Assembly: GCA_023898725.1 (NCBI GenBank)
Contig: CP060236.1
Location: forward strand, 310,001 to 374,000
Direction: 5' to 3'
Length of the DNA: 64,000 nucleotides
From: Alphaproteobacteria bacterium
GTDB lineage: Bacteria > Pseudomonadota > Alphaproteobacteria > JAUHZC01
Shown here: positions 36,988 through 44,960 of the stretch, piece by piece
Layout of the letters: every line of letters begins with the position of its first letter
Position numbering within the stretch: the first letter of the stretch is position 1
Program-made: the position numbers and the translations under genes
Notes under the pieces: model-generated
The model's database searches: none
What the model was told of the DNA's origin: nothing
The model's input: only the letters and a program-made list of their open reading frames with translations

Positions 36988-37440
36988 TTGACACACTCAT
37001 ACCAGGAAACCAAACCCCTGACTGTGGCCCTTCCCTTAGGATTGTTTGGTTTTGAGACAATACGTGCGGGGGGAATTTCTGCGAATCGACATTTTTGCAA
37101 ACACAACATCCCTATTTTTACGCTTCACTCCGAAGATACCTTATTTACACTTGATATCCTTGAGACAAATTTTCACTACTATGGGGAAGATATCCGTCAT
37201 TTCATTAACCAGCTATATCCCAAGGCAGAAACAGACGTGACAATTTTTATTCCTCTTTGTATACAAAGGACAAGTTCTGGTGCAAGAATTATGGGGAACC
37301 TACGCTGCCCGCTTATCCTAAACAATCAGACGCTCTGCACGCACCAACTAGTCCTCAGCGCCAGCAACCTAACAATGCATGGTCACCTATTTACAGTTCA
37401 TGAGCCCACACTCATCCAGCCTGACATGTATGATGCCTAA
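36988..37440 (+). CDS. FliW-like protein
   Basis: A 150-residue protein with a TTG start at 36988 and no alternative ATG. It matches the FliW pattern: ALPLGLFGFE near the start (the FPEGLPGFE-type motif), IFTLHSEDTLFTLDI in the middle, and GNLRCPLILNN followed by THQLVLSASN, corresponding to the conserved NLxAPIVIN and QxxL blocks. FliW is a flagellin chaperone that antagonises the RNA regulator CsrA in bacteria where it has been studied. It overlaps the L,D-transpeptidase gene by eight bases, and no flagellar gene is present in the window. The identification is by pattern only. Confidence 0.6.
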   Translation: MTHSYQETKPLTVALPLGLFGFETIRAGGISANRHFCKHNIPIFTLHSEDTLFTLDILETNFHYYGEDIRHFINQLYPKAETDVTIFIPLCIQRTSSGARIMGNLRCPLILNNQTLCTHQLVLSASNLTMHGHLFTVHEPTLIQPDMYDA

Positions 37441-39226
37441 AAATATTTTTACCCTATTCATCCTTATAGCGAGCACCATTCCTTGTCATGGGGCACAAAT
37501 CTCTACACTTTCTGATTTTTATAACTTCCTTTTACAGCGTAAAAGTGATCGGAAAAGCAACATTCAAAAAACCCTTGCACGCATTCATAAATCGAACCTC
37601 ACAGACAGAGTGCTAGGAGAGGTGGTAAAATTCTATGAACAGCGCAACTTTGAACCCTTTTGGTTTGTTGAGGGACGACTATCACTGCGTGGAAGTTATG
37701 CGCTTGAGGCATTAAAAAACGCAGAGTCCGAGGGGCTAAACCCCCTTAATTACGCACAAGCCCTAGGGTTATTTCCCCAAAAAAAGAGGCAAAAAAAAGG
37801 AAAACCACAAAAGAGCCTCCCTCCCGTAAAAGGAGAAAAAGATGAGGCACTTAGAGAGATTTATTTTTGTACCTGTGTTTTTCGCTACATGATCGATGTT
37901 ACAGGAGGACGCATTCCTCACACACTTATGATGCCGATTACAACAGAAAAAACAATCCACAAAAGCCCAGCGGATGTTACCCTAACCATGAACGAGCGGG
38001 ATGAAACCGGCGAATGGATAAAACGCTTTGGTCCCCGAAATTCTCATTACGCACTGTTAAAGAGACTACTTCAGAAATTACAGGAACAAAAAGAAAACGG
38101 TGAGGCTTGGCCCCCTTTTCAATCAAGCCAGGTATTGAAACTTGGGGATTCAGGAAATGCTGTCAAAGATCTATGCAGTGTTCTGATAAAACAAGGATAT
38201 CTCGAACCAGAAGCATCCACACAAACATATGATTTTGCTGTTGAAAGTGCTTTACGCACGTTTCAGATCAGAAACCACCTGCCTGTTACAGGAGTGGTAA
38301 GCGCCGAAACCCAAAAAGCTCTCAACGTTTCGCTTGATCAACGCATTCGCCAAGTTGTCTTAAACATGGAGCGCGCCCGTTGGATCCCTGACACACTACC
38401 CGAGACACGGGTATGGGTTAACATCCCATCCTATGAGCTTGAGTTTTATCGCGACAATATCCTCATGGGGAAGTTTAAAACTTGTGTGGGTGAAGCAACA
38501 TCACCTACTCCACAAATGCACACGACGATGTATGCTGTACGGTTCAACCCTTCGTGGACAATTCCGCGCAGGATTGTTCGTAAAAAATTTATTCCCCTTA
38601 TTCAGAAAGATCCAGACTATCTAAAAAACAACGGGTATCTTCTTCTAGATATCAAAACACGAGTTATAGTCGATCGTGATAGCCTTGATATGGCTGATAT
38701 TAACCTTGCAACGTTTCCCTTCATCATACGCCAACCCCCCGGGCGCAAAAATGCCTTGGGTCAGATTCGCTTTTCACTGCACAACAAAAGGCACATTCAC
38801 ATCCATGATACACAGCACAAGAGTCTTTTCGCAAAAAACACCCGAACCTTCTCAGCAGGGTGTATCCGGGTACAAAACCCCGAAAAACTTGCCTACTTAG
38901 TTTTGAATACTCCTGATCGGTGGTCCCCCTCTGTAATCGCAAAGCTTATTGACACGGACCTTTTACAAGATGTCACGCTTCCCCAACCCGTGCCCGTTTA
39001 TGTTGTGTATCATACGATTTGGTTTGATGACAAAGGGATGGAAAAGTTTACCTCAGATGTTTACAAAAATGACGAGAAACTTGATTTCGCCCTTCATACT
39101 TATGAGTCACACTCTCATAATATAGATATTCGAACGTTGGGCACACACAAAAACTCTCAAGAAGTTGCAGAAAAAATCTTGGAACAAGGCATCCCCTCAA
39201 ACATTACGGAAACGGCTGCAAAATAA
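37433..39226 (+). CDS. L,D-transpeptidase of YcbB (LdtD) type
   Basis: A 597-residue periplasmic enzyme that cross-links peptidoglycan through 3-3 bonds. It begins with a signal peptide (NIFTLFILIASTIPCHGAQ), continues with a large helical region, a peptidoglycan-binding repeat (LKLGDSGNAVKDLCSVLI to VSAETQKALN) and the YkuD domain with NPSWTIPRRI and the catalytic Cys in SAGCIRVQNPEKLA. The ATG at 37433 overlaps the FliW-like stop by eight bases. Its 3' end overlaps the 3' end of the next, convergent gene by 23 bases. Confidence 0.92.
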   Translation: MPKNIFTLFILIASTIPCHGAQISTLSDFYNFLLQRKSDRKSNIQKTLARIHKSNLTDRVLGEVVKFYEQRNFEPFWFVEGRLSLRGSYALEALKNAESEGLNPLNYAQALGLFPQKKRQKKGKPQKSLPPVKGEKDEALREIYFCTCVFRYMIDVTGGRIPHTLMMPITTEKTIHKSPADVTLTMNERDETGEWIKRFGPRNSHYALLKRLLQKLQEQKENGEAWPPFQSSQVLKLGDSGNAVKDLCSVLIKQGYLEPEASTQTYDFAVESALRTFQIRNHLPVTGVVSAETQKALNVSLDQRIRQVVLNMERARWIPDTLPETRVWVNIPSYELEFYRDNILMGKFKTCVGEATSPTPQMHTTMYAVRFNPSWTIPRRIVRKKFIPLIQKDPDYLKNNGYLLLDIKTRVIVDRDSLDMADINLATFPFIIRQPPGRKNALGQIRFSLHNKRHIHIHDTQHKSLFAKNTRTFSAGCIRVQNPEKLAYLVLNTPDRWSPSVIAKLIDTDLLQDVTLPQPVPVYVVYHTIWFDDKGMEKFTSDVYKNDEKLDFALHTYESHSHNIDIRTLGTHKNSQEVAEKILEQGIPSNITETAAK

Positions 39227-39707
39227 CATCATCTCCTGGAGACAACTCGCGACATAAGCGCAACATATTTTCCCGAGACATCGCAATACACCCCTGTGTT
39301 GGACTGCCAGCGCTCCGCCATATGTGAAAAAAAATCGCACTTCCCTTGCCTACAACAGAAGGACCCGTATTATGAGAAATTACAAGCAAAATATCATAAA
39401 GATTATCCTCCCTCCACAGTTTCTCATGACGGCACGATGTGGGTAGCTGTACGAGACGATTGTATGCCAAAGATAAGGGGTCATCACACCAACCCATATC
39501 CGGGGTAATAGAAATATGAGGTAATTGCGTAAGAGGTTCCGCAACTCTATCAGCACGATAATAGAGCTTTTGAAAGGAAAAAATCCCCTGAGGGGTGCAA
39601 AAGTCTCCCTCATTCTTATCAACCGTATACCCATTTGATCCACACATGACGGGGAATGAGAATGATCCTGTGTACAGGCGATTCCCCAGCACATAAACAC
39701 GTGACAC
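39204..39707 (-). CDS. Short L,D-transpeptidase-like protein (YkuD family)
   Basis: A 167-residue protein, essentially a lone YkuD fold. It has FFHIWRSAGSPTQGCIAM, with the catalytic-type Cys and an upstream His. No signal peptide is evident. GTG at 39707 shares its G with the PBP1A stop (TAGTG), so translation is probably coupled to PBP1A. Its job may be periplasmic or cytosolic. Related stand-alone proteins in Alphaproteobacteria are of unproven activity. Confidence 0.8.
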   Translation of the reverse strand: MSRVYVLGNRLYTGSFSFPVMCGSNGYTVDKNEGDFCTPQGIFSFQKLYYRADRVAEPLTQLPHISITPDMGWCDDPLSLAYNRLVQLPTSCRHEKLWREDNLYDILLVISHNTGPSVVGKGSAIFFHIWRSAGSPTQGCIAMSRENMLRLCRELSPGDDVILQPFP

Positions 39708-42169
39708 TAGTACAGCCCTCCGGTCCCAAAACTGGTATGGTCAGGGCTTTCTGATTCGATGGCCTCTTCGGGGATAACCTCCTCATCATCACACAAGGGG
39801 GTTTTAGGATCAAAAACTTCAGAAATGACATCAGGTCCCTTTTGCTGTGTACGCTTGCCGGTTCGGTAATCTACACGAACAAATTGCGCTCCCTTAGGGA
39901 TACGAAAAGGAACAGCATGCAGTTCATTTTTGGTACGCATCATAAACTCCTTAACGATAGGAGCAGCGACACGTGCGCCACTTTGATGATTCCCAAGACT
40001 GGTGGGGCCATCATAGCCAACATACACACCCACAACCACATCTGGTGTAAACCCAACAAACCATGCGTCATGAAAATCGTTACTTGTTCCTGTTTTTCCT
40101 CCCATAGTCAGTCCCGGGACTTTTGCGTTGCGACTTGTTCCGCGCATCACCGATCCCTCGAGAATGGATAAAATTTGGTACGCATTAATTGGGTTAGTAA
40201 TAAGTGTTCTCTTATCTCCCAATATTGGTGGTTCTTGATGGGCCCAATCAATCGCTGTAATATCAGAGTCCACCGTGTGCTGCATATCATTCAACACATT
40301 AAACCCTCTGCGATCTTGGGCGCGAATGATCAGTGTTGGTTGAATACGATACCCCCCATTTACGAGCATTGCATAGGCTGTTGTAAGTTTCAAAAGGGTT
40401 ACAACTTCGGCGCCAAGGGTGGTGGAGTAGTGCAGGGGCATACGCTCATAAATACCAAACCGCTCCGTTATCTCCGCAAACCCACCAAGCGTTACACTTT
40501 CATATACCAAGCGCACAGGCGGAATATTCAAGGATTTTTCAAGAGCCCACCGCAACGTTACAGGGCCATAAAATTTCCCCGTGTAATTGTGAGGTGTGTA
40601 CACACCTTGGTCAGGACCCAAATCAATCGCAAGAGGAGAGTCATCAACAATCGTCGTCGGAAGTAAACCATTTTCAAGCGCTTTTAAATAAATAAACGGC
40701 TTCAACGCAGAACCAGGCTGGCGCTTGGCTTGTGTGACACGATTGAACTGGCTATTTTCAAAGCTAAACCCCCCACTGATGGCAAAGACACGCCCTGTAT
40801 GAGGATCCAAAACTACAAGCCCCCCCGAAACTTTAGGCACCTGGCAAAGCTCAAACGTTCCCTTATGATTTTTACGTTTCCCCTCATGAGGTTTGACATA
40901 CACAACATCTGACTTTTTCAAAACCTGGGAAATATGTGTCACAGGGGGGCCTTGCGAATTCACCGTAATATATTTTCGCGCCCATTTCACATGCGCAAGA
41001 GGGATCTTGCCCACCGATCCATCATCAAAGCCAACAATAGCCTTATCTTGTGAAACCTCCAACACAAGACCCACCTTCCACGACGCTGGTACACCTTTGC
41101 GTCGGGGAAATCCTTTTGTAGAGAAAACACCTAGCCACCCTGCATCTTTTATAGCCGCGTGGTGCTGAGAAACATTTGCCAGAGGGCCGCGCCAACCCTT
41201 CTGGCGATCGTAGGCGATCAACCCTTCTTGCAAAACACTATCAGCTGTCTTTTGCCATTCAGGATTAAGCGTTGTACGAATAGCAAGCCCCCCTTTATAC
41301 AAAGCTGTTTCACCAAAAAGGGTTATCATTTCTCGGCGCACCTCATCCGCAAAGTATCCTGCAGAAACAAGGTTTGATGTGTTACGATCTCGGAGCTTTA
41401 GGGGCTCATGTGTCGCCTGAAGAGCCTCCTCATGAGTAATATACTTGGCTTTGAGCATCTGGCTAATCACCCAATTCCGTCGATCAAGCGCCCTCTTTTT
41501 ACGTCGACGAGGGTTATAATAACTAGGCCCCTTGGGCAAAGCTGCCAGCAAGGCCATTTCAGCAACTGTAAGATCTTCAAGGCTCTTGTTAAAGTAGTTT
41601 AAAGCAGCAGAGGCTACCCCAAAGGAGTTATTACCCAGAGATATTTCGTTAAGGTAGAGCTCAAAAATGTGATCTTTTGTATAAGCAGATTCGATGCGGA
41701 ACGTTAAAATAGCTTCCTTAATTTTGCGACTTAGGGAAATCTCTCGTGAAATTGAGTTAAGCAAGAAATTGCGCGCGACTTGTTGTGTAATTGTTGAAGC
41801 GCCAATTGGGCGTTTACCACTGTTGCGCGACAAAAAGTTTTTAAATCCCGCCCGGATAATACTGACAAAGTTTAATCCTCCATGCGTGTAAAAACTTTTG
41901 TCTTCCGCCGCCATAAAAGCCTGCCGTACCCGCAGAGGAATTCCCTTCAGGGGAACAAACAGTCTTTTTTCATGGGCATACTCAGCAAACATACGACCAT
42001 CATTGGCATAAAATCGTGTCGTTACAGGGGGTTCATAATCTTTAAGCTGTTTATAGTCCTGAAGTCCTGATCCAAAAAAATAAAACACGCCACCAAGTAT
42101 GATAAATCCCAGAACCCCAAGAAAGATCAGTGCTGTAAAAACAAATCCCAAAGATCGTGAAAGGCGCAT
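39707..42169 (-). CDS. mrcA: Penicillin-binding protein 1A
   Basis: Bifunctional class A peptidoglycan synthase, 820 residues. A short cytosolic tail and one helix (GFVFTALIFLGVLGFIILGG) come first. The transglycosylase domain has the catalytic Glu in AAEDKSFYTHGG and GASTITQQVARNF. The transpeptidase domain has the SxxK serine in PGSALKPFIYLK, SLN in EKSLNIPPV and KTGTSNDFHDAWFVG. The long loop between the domains (about residues 320-460) is the family's OB insertion. It is translationally coupled to the short YkuD gene. Confidence 0.95.
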   Translation of the reverse strand: MRLSRSLGFVFTALIFLGVLGFIILGGVFYFFGSGLQDYKQLKDYEPPVTTRFYANDGRMFAEYAHEKRLFVPLKGIPLRVRQAFMAAEDKSFYTHGGLNFVSIIRAGFKNFLSRNSGKRPIGASTITQQVARNFLLNSISREISLSRKIKEAILTFRIESAYTKDHIFELYLNEISLGNNSFGVASAALNYFNKSLEDLTVAEMALLAALPKGPSYYNPRRRKKRALDRRNWVISQMLKAKYITHEEALQATHEPLKLRDRNTSNLVSAGYFADEVRREMITLFGETALYKGGLAIRTTLNPEWQKTADSVLQEGLIAYDRQKGWRGPLANVSQHHAAIKDAGWLGVFSTKGFPRRKGVPASWKVGLVLEVSQDKAIVGFDDGSVGKIPLAHVKWARKYITVNSQGPPVTHISQVLKKSDVVYVKPHEGKRKNHKGTFELCQVPKVSGGLVVLDPHTGRVFAISGGFSFENSQFNRVTQAKRQPGSALKPFIYLKALENGLLPTTIVDDSPLAIDLGPDQGVYTPHNYTGKFYGPVTLRWALEKSLNIPPVRLVYESVTLGGFAEITERFGIYERMPLHYSTTLGAEVVTLLKLTTAYAMLVNGGYRIQPTLIIRAQDRRGFNVLNDMQHTVDSDITAIDWAHQEPPILGDKRTLITNPINAYQILSILEGSVMRGTSRNAKVPGLTMGGKTGTSNDFHDAWFVGFTPDVVVGVYVGYDGPTSLGNHQSGARVAAPIVKEFMMRTKNELHAVPFRIPKGAQFVRVDYRTGKRTQQKGPDVISEVFDPKTPLCDDEEVIPEEAIESESPDHTSFGTGGLY

Positions 42170-42315
42170 GTACCGGAAAACATTCTGTCAAATTAGAGGA
42201 GATTGTACCCAATATTCACTCCGGTGAACAGACGTATCTCGACGAACGTAGGGACGGGGTTGCCCAGGACACACCCACAGCCGATCATATTTATGAGAAA
42301 CTGTGATTTTATGAC

Positions 42316-42344
42316 TTGCCAAGAATTCGTATTTTAGCTAGTTT
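42316..42344 (+). promoter_or_regulatory. Probable promoter of tRNA-Arg
   Basis: TTGCCA and TAGTTT separated by 17 bases, ending 19 bases before the tRNA. Confidence 0.5.
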
Positions 42345-42363
42345 TGCCTCTGGTTGATTGTAT

Positions 42364-42440
42364 GCGCCCGTAGCTCAATTGGATAGAGCACCTGACTACG
42401 GATCAGGAGGTTAGGAGTTCGAATCTTCTCGGGCGCACCA
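42364..42440 (+). tRNA. tRNA-Arg (ACG)
   Basis: A 77-base cloverleaf with encoded CCA. Acceptor GCGCCCG pairs with CGGGCGC, anticodon loop CTACGGA on a CTGA/TCAG-type stem gives ACG, and the T arm carries TTCGAAT. It is the substrate of the ArgRS encoded at 27083-28819. Confidence 0.97.
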
Positions 42441-42698
42441 CATCTTTGTAAGGGCGGTATATGTAGGCCCATCCACATTTTTTCCCGTTTCCAATCGCTA
42501 AAAAATCAATACCTCCGCAAGCCCTTTCTTCAAAACACTCTACGTGCATACTGATGAACCGTTTAGAGTTCTTAATTTGACGGATTCTGGCGAACAATAG
42601 AGGTGGATAGAAATTCCGCTGTGTTTTTTGAATATAGTGTGGTCCCTGTGCGCCAACAGGGAAAAGATTATTTCTATAAAAGTATAGTGATAAAAAAA

Positions 42699-42773
42699 TG
42701 GCTCCCCGGGCCGGATTCGAACCAGCGACCAAACGATTAACAGTCGTTTGCTCTACCACTGAGCTACCGAGGA
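42699..42773 (-). tRNA. tRNA-Asn (GTT)
   Basis: A 75-base cloverleaf with encoded CCA. Acceptor TCCTCGG pairs with CCGGGGA (one T-G pair), the D arm is GCTC-AGTGGTA-GAGC, the anticodon loop CTGTTAA gives GTT, and the T arm carries TTCGAAT. A T-run follows the 3' end. Confidence 0.96.
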
Positions 42774-42833
42774 ACAACAATACGCAAAGAGGTATAACAC
42801 GCAAAAATGTGAAATTCCACCTCTTTTTCGATA

Positions 42834-42907
42834 TGGAGGCCGGGACCGGAATCGAACCGACATACAAGGATTTGCAGTCCTCTGCATAACCATTCTGCCA
42901 CCCGGCC
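42834..42907 (-). tRNA. tRNA-Cys (GCA)
   Basis: A 74-base cloverleaf with encoded CCA. Acceptor GGCCGGG pairs with CCCGGCC, the anticodon stem AGGA/TCCT closes loop CTGCAAA with anticodon GCA. It lies 60 bases upstream of tRNA-Asn on the same strand and they are probably cotranscribed. Confidence 0.96.
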
Positions 42908-42915
42908 TTTGCCTT

Positions 42916-42945
42916 GTTATAGCGTTCTTTATCTCTTTTGGTCAA
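42916..42945 (-). promoter_or_regulatory. Promoter of the tRNA-Cys/tRNA-Asn unit
   Basis: On the minus strand TTGACC (42940-42945) and TATAAC (42916-42921), 18 bases apart, end eight bases before tRNA-Cys. Confidence 0.65.
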
Positions 42946-43036
42946 GATTCTTCTCATGATTCGGTTAGTGAATCAGTGGATATGTTTGCTCCAATTGAAA
43001 AAAATGCTATAAGGAGAAAAAGGTCAGGAATACTCT

Positions 43037-44224
43037 ATGCATCGGATACTAAATGTTTCTGCTTTTCACGTCATTGTAACACTGCCTGTTGTTTTGTTGG
43101 GCTTACTGGTTGTCCACACGCAGTGGCTAGGCTTTCACTTGGGTTACATTGGGTACACAGTCCTTGCCTTTTATGGTTATCAAATTGCTGTGTGCGTGGG
43201 ACTGCACCGCCTCTGGGCACATCAGTCGTTTAAGGCGCATGCTGCCGTTGAATGGGTTCTGGCGTGGGTCGCTGCGGGCTCCCTACAGGGTCCTATTCTC
43301 GCCTGGGCTTCTGATCATTACAAACATCACGCCTTCACAGATACGCCGAATGACCCTCACTCGCCCTTAAAATATAAATCCCGCTTGGCTGGATTCGTTT
43401 GGTCGCACGTAGGATGGATGCTCTACGAACCAACACCCAAAAAAATTGAACGCATTGCCTTGGTGAAACTCGGTCGCAACAAGCCTGTGATGTGGCAGAT
43501 GAAACACTATTGGTCTTTGGCTGTGTTCATGAATGTAATAGTCCCTAGTCTTGTAGGATTATTCATCGAGCAAACCTGGACTGGAGCCTTTACGGGGGTT
43601 GTATTTATGGGACTGGGCCGTGTTCTGCAGCAACACGCTACGTTTACCGTCAATTCATTGTGTCATTTCTTCGGACGACGGCCGTATACCCCAGGAACTG
43701 CTCGTGACTTATGGTGGGGAGTTTTTCTGCTGTTAGGAGAGAATTGGCATAATTTTCATCACGCCTTTCCACGAGACTATCGCAATGGTCACAAATGGTA
43801 TCATGTGGATATTAACAAGTGGATTATTAATGGCTTAAGGTGCGTGGGTTTAGCATGGGAACTGGAAAAAACCCCACGGGCACGCATCACAGCAAAAACA
43901 CAAATGACACTGGATACCTTTGCAGAAAGATACGTAACGCTTCTTGGGGCATTAAAAACTGAGTGTCGCAAGATCCACACAAAAGTATATGATGGATACA
44001 CAACACTGTGCAAAACTATAGGCACGACGGAAACCCACACAAAAATTCCACGTACCTACGGGAAACTCCTTCTCAAGTCTGAAAAAGCCCTCGCGCACCT
44101 TGCGACGCTTCGGGTAAGTATGGATACTAAAAAGCTTGAAAAATCCTTACACAAGTTACAAAAACGCCTCACAAAAATTGAATTGCGCTTTCAGCGGATC
44201 TTGCAAGAACATCACGTGCAATAA
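43037..44224 (+). CDS. Membrane fatty acid desaturase with C-terminal extension
   Basis: A 395-residue acyl desaturase of the delta-9 acyl-lipid/acyl-CoA type. The three histidine boxes of the di-iron site are present: HRLWAH (57-62), HYKHH (94-98) and NWHNFHHAF near residue 240. Four hydrophobic segments fit the family. After about residue 275 there is an extra C-terminal region of about 120 residues that is basic and helical (LEKSLHKLQKRLTKIELRF), probably a coiled coil and unlike ordinary bacterial desaturases of about 300 residues. AGGA lies upstream of the ATG. It would introduce a double bond into membrane fatty acids. Confidence 0.88.
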   Translation: MHRILNVSAFHVIVTLPVVLLGLLVVHTQWLGFHLGYIGYTVLAFYGYQIAVCVGLHRLWAHQSFKAHAAVEWVLAWVAAGSLQGPILAWASDHYKHHAFTDTPNDPHSPLKYKSRLAGFVWSHVGWMLYEPTPKKIERIALVKLGRNKPVMWQMKHYWSLAVFMNVIVPSLVGLFIEQTWTGAFTGVVFMGLGRVLQQHATFTVNSLCHFFGRRPYTPGTARDLWWGVFLLLGENWHNFHHAFPRDYRNGHKWYHVDINKWIINGLRCVGLAWELEKTPRARITAKTQMTLDTFAERYVTLLGALKTECRKIHTKVYDGYTTLCKTIGTTETHTKIPRTYGKLLLKSEKALAHLATLRVSMDTKKLEKSLHKLQKRLTKIELRFQRILQEHHVQ

Positions 44225-44367
44225 CGAGAACCTTACTAACAGCAAGGATTTTTCTAATTTTATAAAGAACAGGGACATTGTCAGGTCGTAAATTACACTC
44301 CCTTGATCACTCCATCAAGATAAAGGCTCCTCCCTATCAACCCAAGCAGACCTTAGGCTTTGATTCT

Positions 44368-44949
44368 TTAGTCCTTGTGTGTCCGCCAGTGCCATACAAA
44401 CAAACCGCTAAACCCAACCAACAAGCCTAGGCCAATAATATATGTGAACCACTTTTGAGCCAATGCCAGCCCTGCTTCAATTTCCCCAGAAAAATAATAC
44501 CCAATTGCATAGCCAGCACCACAACTCAGAACCGACCAAATCAATGCTGCTATAAGATTAATTAGACTAAAGCGCATAATAGATATACCACTAGCACCAA
44601 TCATCAACGGGCTTACCGTGCGGATACCATAGACAAAACGAAAAAAGAAAATAAACGAGGTTTTATAGCGGTGCAACATTTTAAACGCCCGATCTCCCGC
44701 TGGTTTCAAGTGAGGCCAACGCAAAAATAAGCCTGGCCCGTACTTACGTCCCACAAAAAAGAGTATTTGGTCCGCAATAAGAGACCCCAAGAAAGCAATC
44801 AAAACAATAACAGGAAAACTCAGGTACTTTTTATAGGCTAGATACCCCGCGGTCAGAACAAAGCTTTCCCCCTCAACCAAGGAACCCAGAAAAAGAATGG
44901 CATACGCCACTTCAGGGCCATACGCCACAAACCGCTCTAATAAACTCAC
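44368..44949 (-). CDS. DedA-family inner membrane protein
   Basis: A 193-residue polytopic protein with about five hydrophobic segments. The family pattern is present: VEGESFVLTAGYLAYKK near the start, ADQILFFVGRKYG, and RFVYGIRTVSPLMIGASGI. DedA proteins are linked to lipid scrambling, membrane potential and drug tolerance. It starts 11 bases after the mutL stop, so it is in the same unit. Confidence 0.87.
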   Translation of the reverse strand: MSLLERFVAYGPEVAYAILFLGSLVEGESFVLTAGYLAYKKYLSFPVIVLIAFLGSLIADQILFFVGRKYGPGLFLRWPHLKPAGDRAFKMLHRYKTSFIFFFRFVYGIRTVSPLMIGASGISIMRFSLINLIAALIWSVLSCGAGYAIGYYFSGEIEAGLALAQKWFTYIIGLGLLVGFSGLFVWHWRTHKD

Positions 44950-44960
44950 AGGAGAACCTC

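Noticed and set aside
42643..42662. CCCTGT/ACAGGG hairpin between tRNA-Arg and tRNA-Asn as a terminator
   Set aside because: Neither side is followed by a T-run; the tRNA-Asn transcript ends in a T-run before it without a GC-rich stem.
42403..42957. 184-codon minus-strand frame with tRNA-derived peptides
   Set aside because: It runs antisense to tRNA-Arg and through tRNA-Asn and tRNA-Cys and gives the usual spurious protein tail (RRFELLTS).
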